Source: Saccharothrix australiensis (GTDB lineage Bacteria > Actinomycetota > Actinomycetes > Mycobacteriales > Pseudonocardiaceae). Taken from it: 64,000 nt of DNA. The stretch covers positions 7,527,501-7,591,500 of the forward strand of contig NZ_RBXO01000001.1 of assembly GCF_003634935.1 (NCBI RefSeq). The letters are read 5' to 3'. Positions within the stretch are counted from its first letter, which is position 1. Every line of letters starts with the position of its first letter. This document shows positions 6,193 to 14,325 of the stretch, piece after piece. Made by a program: the position numbers and the translations under genes. The notes beneath the pieces were generated by a model. That model was given only the letters and a program-made list of their open reading frames with translations. It made no database searches and was not told where the DNA came from.

Positions 6193-9113
6193 CGGGCCTC
6201 CTCACCCAGCACGCCCTGCACGCGGCTGAGGCTCACATCGTCGTCGAACAGCGAACCGGTGGTGCGCCACTGGCCGGGGCTGCGCTCGGTGTCGCCGCCG
6301 CCCTGCTGGCCGCCGCCCGCCATGCCGCCGCCCATCGGCATCCCGCCGCCCATCATGCCGCCGCTCATCGGCGAACCGCTGGACGACTGGCCGTGCGCGT
6401 CCTGCATGGACGGCAGGGTCGCCGAACCCGCCTGGCCCGCGTTGGAGGCGTTGGTGTCGGACGCCAGGCCCTGGTCGGCGTTGCCGGACGGGCTGCTCCA
6501 CGTGCTGTCCGAACCGGACGACCCACCGCCCAGCACCGAGTCCGCGCCGTTGAAGCCGCCGGAGCCGCCGAACACCGACGCGCCGGACGTGGTGGTCGTG
6601 CCGCCCGAGTCCGACGACGACGCCGGGGCGAACCCCTGGTCGAACTGGCCGCCGGAGGGCTGACCGCCGAACTGCGCCGACGCGGGCTGGAACTGCGCGG
6701 GCTCCGTGAAGCCCGGCGCGAAGCCCCCGCCGCCACCCGCGATCGGGCCGCCGACGGCGGAACCACCGGTGAACTCGCCGGCACCGGCCACGAAACCGGG
6801 CGCGGCGGCGGGCTCGGTGAAGCCACCCACGGGAGTCGCCGCGGCGGCGGGCTCGGTGAAGCCCGCGGTCGCCGGTTCGGTGAAGCCCGCGGTCGCGGGC
6901 TCGGTGAAGCCCGCCGCGAAGCCCTGGTCCGGCAGCGGTTCGCCGAACGCGATCGCCGGCTCGGCCCGCCCGATCAGCGGCTCGCCCTCGGCCGGCATCG
7001 TCGTCACCGGCGAGTCCAGGTCCGCGGGCACGTCCGGCCGCAGCGGGTCGGCCTCGGCGGGCAGCGGCACCGCGTCGTCCATATCCGGGATGGTCGGCAC
7101 CCCCCGGTCCGCCTCGTCCTCGCCGAACTCGACGCCGTACTGCTCGGGCGTCCCGTCGCCGCTGTCCACGGTCAGGTTGATCTCACCGGTCAACGGGTCG
7201 ACCTCGGCGGTGATCGACAGGCCGTCCGCCTCGATCAGCGCCTTGCCGTCGGCGCCCGCCTCGACCGGGATCGCGCCGTCGCCGGGCGCGCCGCCCACCG
7301 CCGCACTGGGCGTGGTCGGCGCGAGCGGGGCACCGGGCGCACCCGGCGTGCCGGGCGTGGCCGACGTCGCGCCCGCCAGCGCCGTCGCGAGCGCCGCGCC
7401 GCCGTTCTGACCGGTCAACGCCTTGAGCGCGTCGGGGTTGTTGCTGAAGTCGACGTCGTAGGTCTTCGGCTCGGTGGTCGGCGTGTCGACGGTGATCTTC
7501 ACGTGGCCGTTCGCGTCCGGCTCGGTGACCTTGATCTCGTTGTCACCGCTCTTGATGGTGACGACCTCGGGATCCTCCTCGCCCTTCAGCCCGTCGGGTT
7601 TGCCGTCGCCGTCGAGGTCGTCCGGCTTCCCGTCGCCGTCCTTGTCGTCCGGCTTGCCGTCGCCGTCGAGGTCGTCGGGCTTCCCGTCGCCGTCGGTGTC
7701 GCCGGGGATCTTCAGGTCGTCCGGCTTGCCGTCGCCGTCCTTGTCCAGCGGGTTCTCCGGCTTGGGGATCTCGGGGACGGACGGGGTGCCGCCACCGCCA
7801 CCGCTGCCCGAGCCGCCGCCGGTGCCGCCACCGGTCCCGCCGCCCGTGCCACCGCCGGTGCCGCCGCCACCGCCCTTGCCGTCACCCTTGCCGTCGCCGC
7901 CCTTCCCGTCGCCGCCCTTGTCGTCGCCGCCCTTGTCGTCGCCGCCCTTGTCGTCGCCGCCCTTGTCGTCGGCGGGCGCGGGGAACGGGTTCTCGAAGCC
8001 GGCCATGTACGAGGCGAGGGTCTCCCACTTGCCGTCCACGGCCGTCTTGGTGTCCGCGCAGCAGCTCTTGAACTGCTCGTACAGGCCCCAGAACTCGACG
8101 TTGAACGACTGCTGGACCCACCGCTTGCACTGGTTGATCGCGTACTCTTTGTTCTCGTCGTTCAACGAGCAGTCGTCGTCGTTGAGGCGGTCCGCGATGT
8201 TGCTGCCGGGCACGACCGAGTCGACCCAGCCCGCGATCTCCCGCACCCGGTCCTTCGAGTAGTCGCCCTCGCCGCGCGCGAACGAGACGACCTTCTCCGC
8301 CATGTACGTGTCGGCCTTGGCGATCCGCTCCCGGTACATCTCCAGGACCTCGTCGGCCTTGCCCTTGCACAGCTCGTACACGCCGCTCACCGCGGTGCGG
8401 GTCAACTCGGCCGCGCCGTTCAGGCCGTCGCCCAGCTCGGTGATCTTCGGCACGATCTGGTCGTTGTAGTGGTCGTAGGACTTGGCGGCGGCCTTGCCCT
8501 CCCACTCGCCGTAGAGGGTCTTCAGCCGACCGTCGACGTCCGCCTTCATGTCGTCGATCTTCGACTTGGCGGTGCTGAACTCGTCCGCTTCGAGCAGCAG
8601 CTTCTGGAAGTTGATCCCGCGCTGCTCGTCGTACGGCTTCTGGATGTGGTTGGCGAAGTCCAGGTTCGAGGTGTTGCCGAGGCAGTCGCCGGGCCGGTTG
8701 TTCCAGATCGGCATGAACTTCTCGAAGACCTTCAGGCCGGCCTTGCCCGCGTCGAGCAGCTCGTCGGACGTCTTCGTGCCCGAGCCGGACGCGGTGGGCG
8801 GCTGCTTGCCGTCCAGCGACTTCTGGCCCTCGTCGACGGCCTTCGTCTGCTCGCGGCTGTTGTAGCCCTTGGTGTCGCTCTCCGCCTTGGCCTCGTCCAG
8901 GCGCTCCTGGAGCTTGTCGCCGCGGCCCGCGTAGTCACCCCAGTTCCAGAAGCTGGAGGTGTCGTACCGGTCCTTGTAGGCGTCCGCGCCGTCCGGGATG
9001 TCCCACGGCGGGGTGGCGGAGACGTAGGCGTGCATCAGCTCCGCCTTCTTCTCCTCCGACACGTTGGGGTCGTCGAGGACCGCCTGCACGTCTTTCCAGC
9101 TCGGGTTGGCCAT
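6189..9113 (-). CDS. Large putative type VII secretion substrate with WXG segment and Asp-rich repeats
   Basis: The 974-residue protein has a helical N-terminal region of about 370 residues with a WXG-type turn (WEG at 204-206). A Gly/Asp/Lys stretch of DDKGG repeats follows at 382-411, then GGGT repeats (418-434). Six DxDGDGKPDD-like units at 457-508 resemble thrombospondin type-3 calcium-binding repeats. After these come two small beta-rich segments that resemble each other (near 515-555 and 635-665), GFTEPA repeats, and a Gly/Met-rich tail (MMGGGMPMGGGMAGGG) ending in an acidic LFDDD segment. There is no Sec signal peptide. Position beside an EspC-like helical protein and near ESX-4 suggests an exported protein, but neither secretion nor calcium binding is demonstrated. 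Confidence 0.75.
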   Translation of the reverse strand: MANPSWKDVQAVLDDPNVSEEKKAELMHAYVSATPPWDIPDGADAYKDRYDTSSFWNWGDYAGRGDKLQERLDEAKAESDTKGYNSREQTKAVDEGQKSLDGKQPPTASGSGTKTSDELLDAGKAGLKVFEKFMPIWNNRPGDCLGNTSNLDFANHIQKPYDEQRGINFQKLLLEADEFSTAKSKIDDMKADVDGRLKTLYGEWEGKAAAKSYDHYNDQIVPKITELGDGLNGAAELTRTAVSGVYELCKGKADEVLEMYRERIAKADTYMAEKVVSFARGEGDYSKDRVREIAGWVDSVVPGSNIADRLNDDDCSLNDENKEYAINQCKRWVQQSFNVEFWGLYEQFKSCCADTKTAVDGKWETLASYMAGFENPFPAPADDKGGDDKGGDDKGGDDKGGDGKGGDGKGDGKGGGGGTGGGTGGGTGGGTGGGSGSGGGGGTPSVPEIPKPENPLDKDGDGKPDDLKIPGDTDGDGKPDDLDGDGKPDDKDGDGKPDDLDGDGKPDGLKGEEDPEVVTIKSGDNEIKVTEPDANGHVKITVDTPTTEPKTYDVDFSNNPDALKALTGQNGGAALATALAGATSATPGTPGAPGAPLAPTTPSAAVGGAPGDGAIPVEAGADGKALIEADGLSITAEVDPLTGEINLTVDSGDGTPEQYGVEFGEDEADRGVPTIPDMDDAVPLPAEADPLRPDVPADLDSPVTTMPAEGEPLIGRAEPAIAFGEPLPDQGFAAGFTEPATAGFTEPATAGFTEPAAAATPVGGFTEPAAAPGFVAGAGEFTGGSAVGGPIAGGGGGFAPGFTEPAQFQPASAQFGGQPSGGQFDQGFAPASSSDSGGTTTTSGASVFGGSGGFNGADSVLGGGSSGSDSTWSSPSGNADQGLASDTNASNAGQAGSATLPSMQDAHGQSSSGSPMSGGMMGGGMPMGGGMAGGGQQGGGDTERSPGQWRTTGSLFDDDVSLSRVQGVLGEEAR

Positions 9114-9415
9114 CAGTACTGGCTCCCCACGTTGCTCGCGTTCGTGGCCTCGACGTCACCGTAGGTGGCCGCGCCGGAAGCGATCTTCCCCGCGAACGCG
9201 CCGAGCGTGCCCGCCATGTTGGTGATGCCCTTGCCGAAGTTCTCGATGCCGCCCTTGTACTTCTGGAAGTGCTGTTTGTGCGCTTCCCCGAAATCCCGGT
9301 CGACGGTTTCGGTCTGCCCGACCTTCTTGAGGTCTTCCGCCGTGTCCTTCGCGGCGTCGGAAATGCCCTTCGAGGCTTTTTGCATCGCCTCGGTGCTGGT
9401 GCCGTATCCGGCCAC
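9113..9415 (-). CDS. Small helical ESX-associated protein (WXG100/EspC-like size)
   Basis: This 100-residue protein is predicted to be all-helical, with no signal peptide and no clear WXG motif. It has an alanine- and glycine-rich second helix and a Gly-Asn-Ser-rich end. GTG at 9415 is chosen because a strong GGAGGGGAG lies about 10 bp upstream. The longer in-frame start would overlap that site. It overlaps the large substrate gene by ATGA. The arrangement of small helical protein followed by a large WXG-containing protein is typical of ESX substrate pairs such as PE/PPE or EspC-like partners. The pairing here is inferred from position. Confidence 0.68.
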   Translation of the reverse strand: MAGYGTSTEAMQKASKGISDAAKDTAEDLKKVGQTETVDRDFGEAHKQHFQKYKGGIENFGKGITNMAGTLGAFAGKIASGAATYGDVEATNASNVGSQY

Positions 9416-9578
9416 GGCGCTCCACTCCCCTCCGTGGCGCAACGGCCACGACCCTCAACCGAACTCGTCCGCTACGACGCGACGCTCCGACGCCCGGTTC
9501 CCATGGTGGCAGCCGGCGGCACGTCCGCACGGCATTTCGGAACCGGTCCTTGCAGGTGTAAACGCGGGCGCGCGGGAT

Positions 9579-10118
9579 TCACCCCTGCGGCGGGGGCTGC
9601 GCCGGTCCCGGCGGTGGCGGAGGGGGCGGGGACTGGCCCTGCGCGGGGTCCTGCGGCGGGCCCTGGTGCGGTCCGGGCGCGCCCTGCGGCGGCCACGGCT
9701 GCTGCCCCGGACCGGGTTGCGCCTGGCCCGGTTGCCCACCGGGCCACGCCTGGTCCGGACCCGACGGCGGGAACCGACCCGACGGCGGCAACTGGCCCGG
9801 CTGCGCCTGACCCGACGGCGGGAACTGGCCGGGTGCGCCACCCGGTGCCGGCGCGCCGTACTGGCCCGCCACGGGCCCCTGACCAGGCGGCCCGTACTGA
9901 CCAGGCGGCCCGTACTGGCCCGGCACGGGTCCCTGACCGGGCGGGCCGTACTGGGGCTGCCCGTACGGCCCCGGCGGCCCGTACTGGCCGGGCGGGCCGT
10001 AGGGCTGCCCCGGGTGCGGCGGACGGCCCTTGCCCTTCTTCACCAGCACCACGATCACCACCACCAGCGCGGCGACGACCAGCACGATTCCCGCGAGCGG
10101 GAGGAAGCCCAGGCTCAT
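9579..10118 (-). CDS. Single-span membrane protein with Pro/Gly/Gln-rich tail
   Basis: The 179-residue protein begins with a hydrophobic helix (residues 3-26), followed by a KKGKGR stop-transfer. About 150 residues of Pro-Gly-Gln-Tyr repeats follow (GPPGQYG and QPG types), predicted disordered and probably cytoplasmic. ATG at 10118 is chosen because a GGGGG Shine-Dalgarno-like run lies just upstream and the membrane helix directly follows. The gene sits 25 bp downstream of glmM on the same strand. No known function is recognised. Confidence 0.68.
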   Translation of the reverse strand: MSLGFLPLAGIVLVVAALVVVIVVLVKKGKGRPPHPGQPYGPPGQYGPPGPYGQPQYGPPGQGPVPGQYGPPGQYGPPGQGPVAGQYGAPAPGGAPGQFPPSGQAQPGQLPPSGRFPPSGPDQAWPGGQPGQAQPGPGQQPWPPQGAPGPHQGPPQDPAQGQSPPPPPPPGPAQPPPQG

Positions 10119-10143
10119 TCGGTGTACCCCCGACCGGTGGGTG

Positions 10144-11478
10144 TCAGCCCACCGAGGAAACCACACCCGCGAGCCGGCGCGCGGCGGACTCGGCGAGTTC
10201 GTGCGTCGACGCCTCCACCATCACCCGGACCAGCTGCTCGGTGCCCGACGGCCGCAGCAGGACCCGGCCGGTGTCGCCCAGCTCCTCCGTCACGGCCGCC
10301 ACGGCGTCGTTGACCGTGGCGTCCCGCGCCACCGCCGCCTTGTCGGCGACCACCACGTTGATCAGCACCTGCGGCAGCCGCCGCATCACGCCCGCCAGCT
10401 CGGCCAGCGGCTTGCCGGTCTCGGCCATCCGCGACATCAGGCGCAACGCCGTCAGCAGGCCGTCGCCGGTGGTGGCGTGCGCGGGCAGCACCACGTGCCC
10501 GGACTGCTCGCCGCCCAGCGCGAACCCGCCCGCGTGCAGCTCCTCCAGCACGTACCGGTCGCCGACGGCCGTCGTGCGCAGCCGCACGCCGTGCTCGCGC
10601 ATCGCCAGGTGCAGGCCCAGGTTGCTCATCACGGTCGCGACCAGCGTGTCGTCGGTCAGCTCACCGGCGTCCTTCATGGCCAGCGCGATGACCGCCATGA
10701 TCTGGTCGCCGTCCACGTCGTTGCCGTCCGCGTCGACGGCGAGGCACCGGTCGGCGTCGCCGTCGTGCGCGATGCCCAGGTCGGCGCCGTGCTCCACCAC
10801 GGCCGCGCGCACCAGGTCGAGGTGGGTGGAGCCGCAGCCGTCGTTGATGTTCAGCCCGTCGGGGCCGGCGTGGATCTCGACCACCTCCGCGCCCGCCCGG
10901 CGGTAGGCGTCCGGGGCGGCGATCGACGCCGCGCCGTTCGCGCAGTCCACGACCACCTTGAGGCCGTCCAGGCGGTGCGGCGTCACCTTCAGCAGGTGCT
11001 GCACGTACTGGCCCTCGGCGTCCTCGATGTCGCGCACGCGGCCGATGCCCGCGCCGGTCGGGCGGTGGTGCGGCTCGCCCATCTTGCGCTCGATCTCGTC
11101 CTCGACCGCGTCCGGCAGCTTGTGCCCGCCCGCGCCGAAGAGCTTCACGCCGTTGTCCGGCATCGGGTTGTGGGAGGCGGAGATCATCACGCCCATGTCC
11201 GCGCCCAGCGCGCCCACCAGGTACGCCACCGCGGGCGTCGGCAGGACGCCCGCCCGCAGCACGTCCGCGCCCGACGCCGTCAGCCCGGCGACGACGGCGG
11301 CCTCCAGCATCTCGCCGCTGGCCCTCGGGTCGCGGCCGACGACGGCGACCGGCCGGTGGGAGCGGTCGTGCTCGGCCAGCACGCGCGCGGCCGACGCGGC
11401 CACCGACAGCGCCAGTTCCGGTGTCAGGTCGGCGTTCGCCAGACCACGTACGCCGTCAGTGCCGAACAGCCGAGCCAT
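10144..11478 (-). CDS. glmM: Phosphoglucosamine mutase
   Basis: GlmM converts glucosamine-6-phosphate to glucosamine-1-phosphate for UDP-GlcNAc synthesis, the step after GlmS. The 444-residue protein starts at MARLFGTDGVRG. It carries the phosphoserine loop ISASHNPMPDNG (Ser102), the metal-binding DGDADRC, and the C-terminal phosphate-binding RPSGTEQLVRV. An upstream in-frame ATG would add ten residues not found in the family. It is downstream of rplM-rpsI, the same order as in M. tuberculosis. Confidence 0.96.
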   Translation of the reverse strand: MARLFGTDGVRGLANADLTPELALSVAASAARVLAEHDRSHRPVAVVGRDPRASGEMLEAAVVAGLTASGADVLRAGVLPTPAVAYLVGALGADMGVMISASHNPMPDNGVKLFGAGGHKLPDAVEDEIERKMGEPHHRPTGAGIGRVRDIEDAEGQYVQHLLKVTPHRLDGLKVVVDCANGAASIAAPDAYRRAGAEVVEIHAGPDGLNINDGCGSTHLDLVRAAVVEHGADLGIAHDGDADRCLAVDADGNDVDGDQIMAVIALAMKDAGELTDDTLVATVMSNLGLHLAMREHGVRLRTTAVGDRYVLEELHAGGFALGGEQSGHVVLPAHATTGDGLLTALRLMSRMAETGKPLAELAGVMRRLPQVLINVVVADKAAVARDATVNDAVAAVTEELGDTGRVLLRPSGTEQLVRVMVEASTHELAESAARRLAGVVSSVG

Positions 11479-11595
11479 GATCGCCGCAACCTCCGTGATG
11501 AACCGCACAACACCGGGCGTAAAGCACTGCGGGAGCAGCAGTTCGCATGAACTGGCTGCTCCCGCAGGGTGGTACTCGAAAATGCGACCGTGAGG

Positions 11596-12165
11596 TCAGC
11601 GCTTGCTGTACTGAGGCGCCTTGCGGGCCTTCTTCAGACCGTACTTCTTGCGCTCCTTGACCCTCGGGTCACGGGTGAGGAAGCCGGCCTTCTTCAGCGT
11701 CGGGCGGTCCTCGGAGTCCACGGCGATCAGCGCGCGGGCGATCGCGAGGCGCAGCGCGCCCGCCTGGCCGGTGGTGCCGCCGCCGCGCAGGATCGCGATG
11801 ACGTCGAAGGTCTCCGGCTTCTCCAGCGTGACCAGCGGCTCGCGGATCAGCTGCTGGTGCACCTTGTTCGGGAAGTACGCCTCGAGCGACTTGCCGTTCA
11901 GGGTGAACTTGCCGGTGCCGGGCAGCAGGCGCACCCGGACGATGGCCTCCTTGCGGCGGCCGACGGTCTGCGCCAGGTGGTGCGCGCCCGCGCTGAGCAC
12001 GGGGCGGGCGACCGGCGCGGGAGCGGGCTCGGCCGTCTCGTCGGCGGCGTCGGTGTCGACTGCCTCCACGGCCTCGTCGGCGGGCTCGACGACGTCGGCC
12101 TCGACCGCGTCGACCTCGGCCTCAGGGGTGGTCACGTCGTTTTCCTCGGTGTACGGCTCGGTCAC
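11596..12165 (-). CDS. rpsI: 30S ribosomal protein S9, N-terminally extended
   Basis: The S9 core starts near residue 66 (QTVGRRKEAIVRVRL) and ends with the conserved KKARKAPQYSKR tail that reaches the P-site tRNA. At 189 residues it is about 60 longer than E. coli S9. The extra part is an acidic Glu/Asp/Ala/Val-rich N-terminal extension, a feature of some actinobacteria taken further here. The GTG start overlaps the rplM stop as GTGA. Confidence 0.95.
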   Translation of the reverse strand: MTEPYTEENDVTTPEAEVDAVEADVVEPADEAVEAVDTDAADETAEPAPAPVARPVLSAGAHHLAQTVGRRKEAIVRVRLLPGTGKFTLNGKSLEAYFPNKVHQQLIREPLVTLEKPETFDVIAILRGGGTTGQAGALRLAIARALIAVDSEDRPTLKKAGFLTRDPRVKERKKYGLKKARKAPQYSKR

Positions 12166-12605
12166 TGGGCGACCTTCTTGATCTCGAACGGCTGCGGCTG
12201 CTGCGCCGCGTGCGGGTGGGTCGGGCCCGTGTAGACCTTGAGCTTGCCGGCGATCACGCGGCCGAGGCGGTTCTTGGGCAGCATGCCCTTGATGGCCTTC
12301 TCGACCAGCCGGTCGGCCCGGGTGTCGAGCACCTCGCCGAACGACCGCTGGCGCAGGCCGCCGGGGTGGCCGGAGTGCCGGTACACGAACTCCTGGTCAC
12401 GCTTGTTGCCGGTCAGCGCCACCTTGTCCGCGTTGATGATGACGACGAAGTCGCCGGTGTCAACGTGGGGGGCGTAAGTCGGCTTGTGCTTGCCGCGCAG
12501 CAGCGTCGCGGCCTGGGTGGCGAGCCGACCGAGCACCACGTCCTGGGCGTCGATCACGTGCCAGGCTCGGGTCACCTCGCCGGGCTTCGGGCTGTACGTG
12601 CGCAC
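12162..12605 (-). CDS. rplM: 50S ribosomal protein L13
   Basis: This 147-residue L13 begins MRTYSPKPGEVTRAWHVIDA and contains the family segments VLGRLATQAA and GMLPKNRLGR. It leads the rplM-rpsI pair. A good -35/-10 promoter lies about 130 bp upstream. Confidence 0.96.
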   Translation of the reverse strand: MRTYSPKPGEVTRAWHVIDAQDVVLGRLATQAATLLRGKHKPTYAPHVDTGDFVVIINADKVALTGNKRDQEFVYRHSGHPGGLRQRSFGEVLDTRADRLVEKAIKGMLPKNRLGRVIAGKLKVYTGPTHPHAAQQPQPFEIKKVAQ

Positions 12606-13040
12606 GGGTCTACCTCGTCGTCACTTGCGTCTGGGGTCATTGCGGCGGCTGCTCAGGCCAGACACCCCAGGTGGGCAGGTGGACCAGAACACGGGGTACG
12701 CGAGGGCGCACCGGGTACCGCACAACAACGTAGGAAGATACCGGTTGGGTCGCGGCCAGGTCAAAACGGGCCGGCGTCGACCGGGTGCGGCCACCGCGGC
12801 CACGACCACCCGTCCGGTGGTCGCCCCGGCGCCCGCCGAGCCGGTCCGGCCCGCCCGCGACGCCCGTCCGGTCCGGACGGGTGCGCGCGCCCGCCGACGG
12901 GCGTTCGCACGTCAGAGAGCCGGCGGGAGCCTGGCGGAACGACCGGGCGGCACACCGCCGGGGTGGCGGCGGGACGCGTACGCGGGCCCCGGACGCCGAG
13001 GACGGCTCCGGGGCCCGCGAGGGTCACGCGGTGACGCGAG
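12606..13040. other. rplM upstream region
   Basis: These 435 bp separate the small WXG100 gene from rplM. They contain the rplM promoter (12735-12764), giving an untranslated leader of roughly 120 nt. No supported gene was found. The leader may carry regulation, but no clear attenuator structure was identified by eye. Confidence 0.5.
12735..12764 (-). promoter_or_regulatory. Sigma-70-type promoter for rplM-rpsI
   Basis: On the minus strand TTGACC (12759-12764) and TATCTT (12735-12740) are separated by 18 bp, close to the actinobacterial HrdB/SigA consensus. The same two hexamers, 17 bp apart, precede rpsL. Confidence 0.6.
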
Positions 13041-13328
13041 TCACCAGCGCGCGGTGTTCTTCTGCTCCGCGGCGCTGTAGGCGTCGTTCGCCGAGGCGAC
13101 GGCGGTGCCGATCGCGGCGAGGACCTGCTGGAGGTCGGCGGCGGAGGTGTCCCACTTGGCCTGGACCTCCTGGTAGGCGCCGGAGGTGGCGCCTTCCCAC
13201 TGCGCGATGACCGGGTTGATGCGGGACTTCAGGTTCTCCAGCTCTTCCTGGACCTTGGCGGCCTGGCCGCTGATGTCGCTGGCGGCCGAACCGAGGGCAC
13301 CGAAGTCGATCTTGATCTCGTCGTTCAT
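13041..13328 (-). CDS. esxT: WXG100 family ESX protein (EsxT-like by position)
   Basis: This 95-residue helical-hairpin protein has WEG at the turn between two amphipathic helices and no signal peptide, the hallmark of WXG100 proteins exported by type VII secretion as heterodimers. It is downstream of a second WXG100 gene and upstream of rplM, the position of esxT (Rv3444c) in M. tuberculosis. The symbol rests on that synteny. Confidence 0.88.
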   Translation of the reverse strand: MNDEIKIDFGALGSAASDISGQAAKVQEELENLKSRINPVIAQWEGATSGAYQEVQAKWDTSAADLQQVLAAIGTAVASANDAYSAAEQKNTARW

Positions 13329-13407
13329 GGTCTCCCCTTGGAGGTTATCTCAAGAATAGCGGAGTTAGTGCGGGAAAAGCCGTGGCGCGGGCGAAAGGAA
13401 TTCGCCG

Positions 13408-13725
13408 TCACGCACCGCCGCCGAGGCGACCCATAATGGTCGACATCTCGGAGGACTGCTCCTCTTCCTGCTGCACGTACGTCTGCACGGTGCCCGTGAT
13501 CTGCTCCGCGATGCCGACCAGCGCCTCCTGGAGCTTGGCGGCGTCGTCGTTGAAGCGGGTCATCAGGTTGTTGAACGCGTCCGCCGCGGAACCCTTCCAG
13601 GCCGGGGCGAGACCGTCGATGGTGTTGCGCAGGTTGTTCAGGACGCCCTGGACGTTGGCGTTGGTGTCCATGATGTCCTTGGCGGCGTTCTCGAGCGCCG
13701 GCACACCGGTTGCGTAACCAGTCAT
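13408..13725 (-). CDS. esxU: WXG100 family ESX protein (EsxU-like by position)
   Basis: The 105-residue protein has WKG between two helices. After the second helix it has YVQQE, matching the YxxxD/E general secretion signal usually carried by one partner of the pair. ATG at 13725 is chosen because AGGGGG lies 9 bp upstream. The longer frame would add 28 residues atypical for the family. It is the same length as M. tuberculosis EsxU (Rv3445c) and in the same position. It probably forms a heterodimer with the product of the next gene. Confidence 0.88.
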   Translation of the reverse strand: MTGYATGVPALENAAKDIMDTNANVQGVLNNLRNTIDGLAPAWKGSAADAFNNLMTRFNDDAAKLQEALVGIAEQITGTVQTYVQQEEEQSSEMSTIMGRLGGGA

Positions 13726-13881
13726 TGGGTGTGAACCCCCTAGGTCTGCGAGATCAGGTCCGCACGTCCCTCTCGGTTCGTACGCCTCTTCCGACGCAGA
13801 CCCTGCCACGGTCGGTTCCGCGTTGTCGCCACTTCTTCGGAAGTAGTTGCGCTAGTAAACGCAAAGCCGACGCGGGGCGGG

Positions 13882-14304
13882 TCAGTAGAGGATTCGCGCT
13901 TGCGAAAAGTCCTCGTCATCATCCCTCTCGGGCGGGAGTTGGCCGCTCGGACCGGCCACCGCGCGGGAACCGAGCACGGGCGGCGGCGACGCGGAATTTG
14001 CATTCGCGTCCGTTCGCTTCCGCGATTCCGGCGGCGCGAGGAGTTCCGCGCCGCTCGGCAGCCGCTCCACCGGCAGCCCCCGGCCCTCCCGGAAGCCGAC
14101 GGCGACCCGCTGGACGTCGTCGGGGGTGGGCGCGTGCCGCGCGGGCTCGACGCGGCGGCCCCTGGCCTGCTCCGCGAGTTCGCGGTTGCGGTCGCGCTGG
14201 GCCGCGTTCCGCTCGCCCGCCGCGGCGGCGGCCCGACGCCCCCTGGTCACGGCGGCGTCGAGGTCCGAGCGGAACCGGGCGAACGCCTCCGGGATGCCGG
14301 TCAT
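13882..14304 (-). CDS. Short ESX-4 accessory protein with acidic tail
   Basis: The 140-residue protein has a charged Arg/Ala/Glu-rich helical N-terminus, a Pro/Gly-rich disordered middle and a DDDEDFSQARILY tail. ATG at 14304 is preferred because GGTGGGG lies 9 bp upstream. A GTG five codons earlier lacks a binding site. It lies between the Hsp70-like gene and the WXG100 pair in one operon. Its tail resembles that of the 156-residue protein at 5.7 kb (DDDDDFGGQSWLT). No family is recognised. A WXG100-related chaperone or adaptor role is conceivable. Confidence 0.68.
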   Translation of the reverse strand: MTGIPEAFARFRSDLDAAVTRGRRAAAAAGERNAAQRDRNRELAEQARGRRVEPARHAPTPDDVQRVAVGFREGRGLPVERLPSGAELLAPPESRKRTDANANSASPPPVLGSRAVAGPSGQLPPERDDDEDFSQARILY

Positions 14305-14325
14305 CAGTCGTGTCCCCACCAGCTG

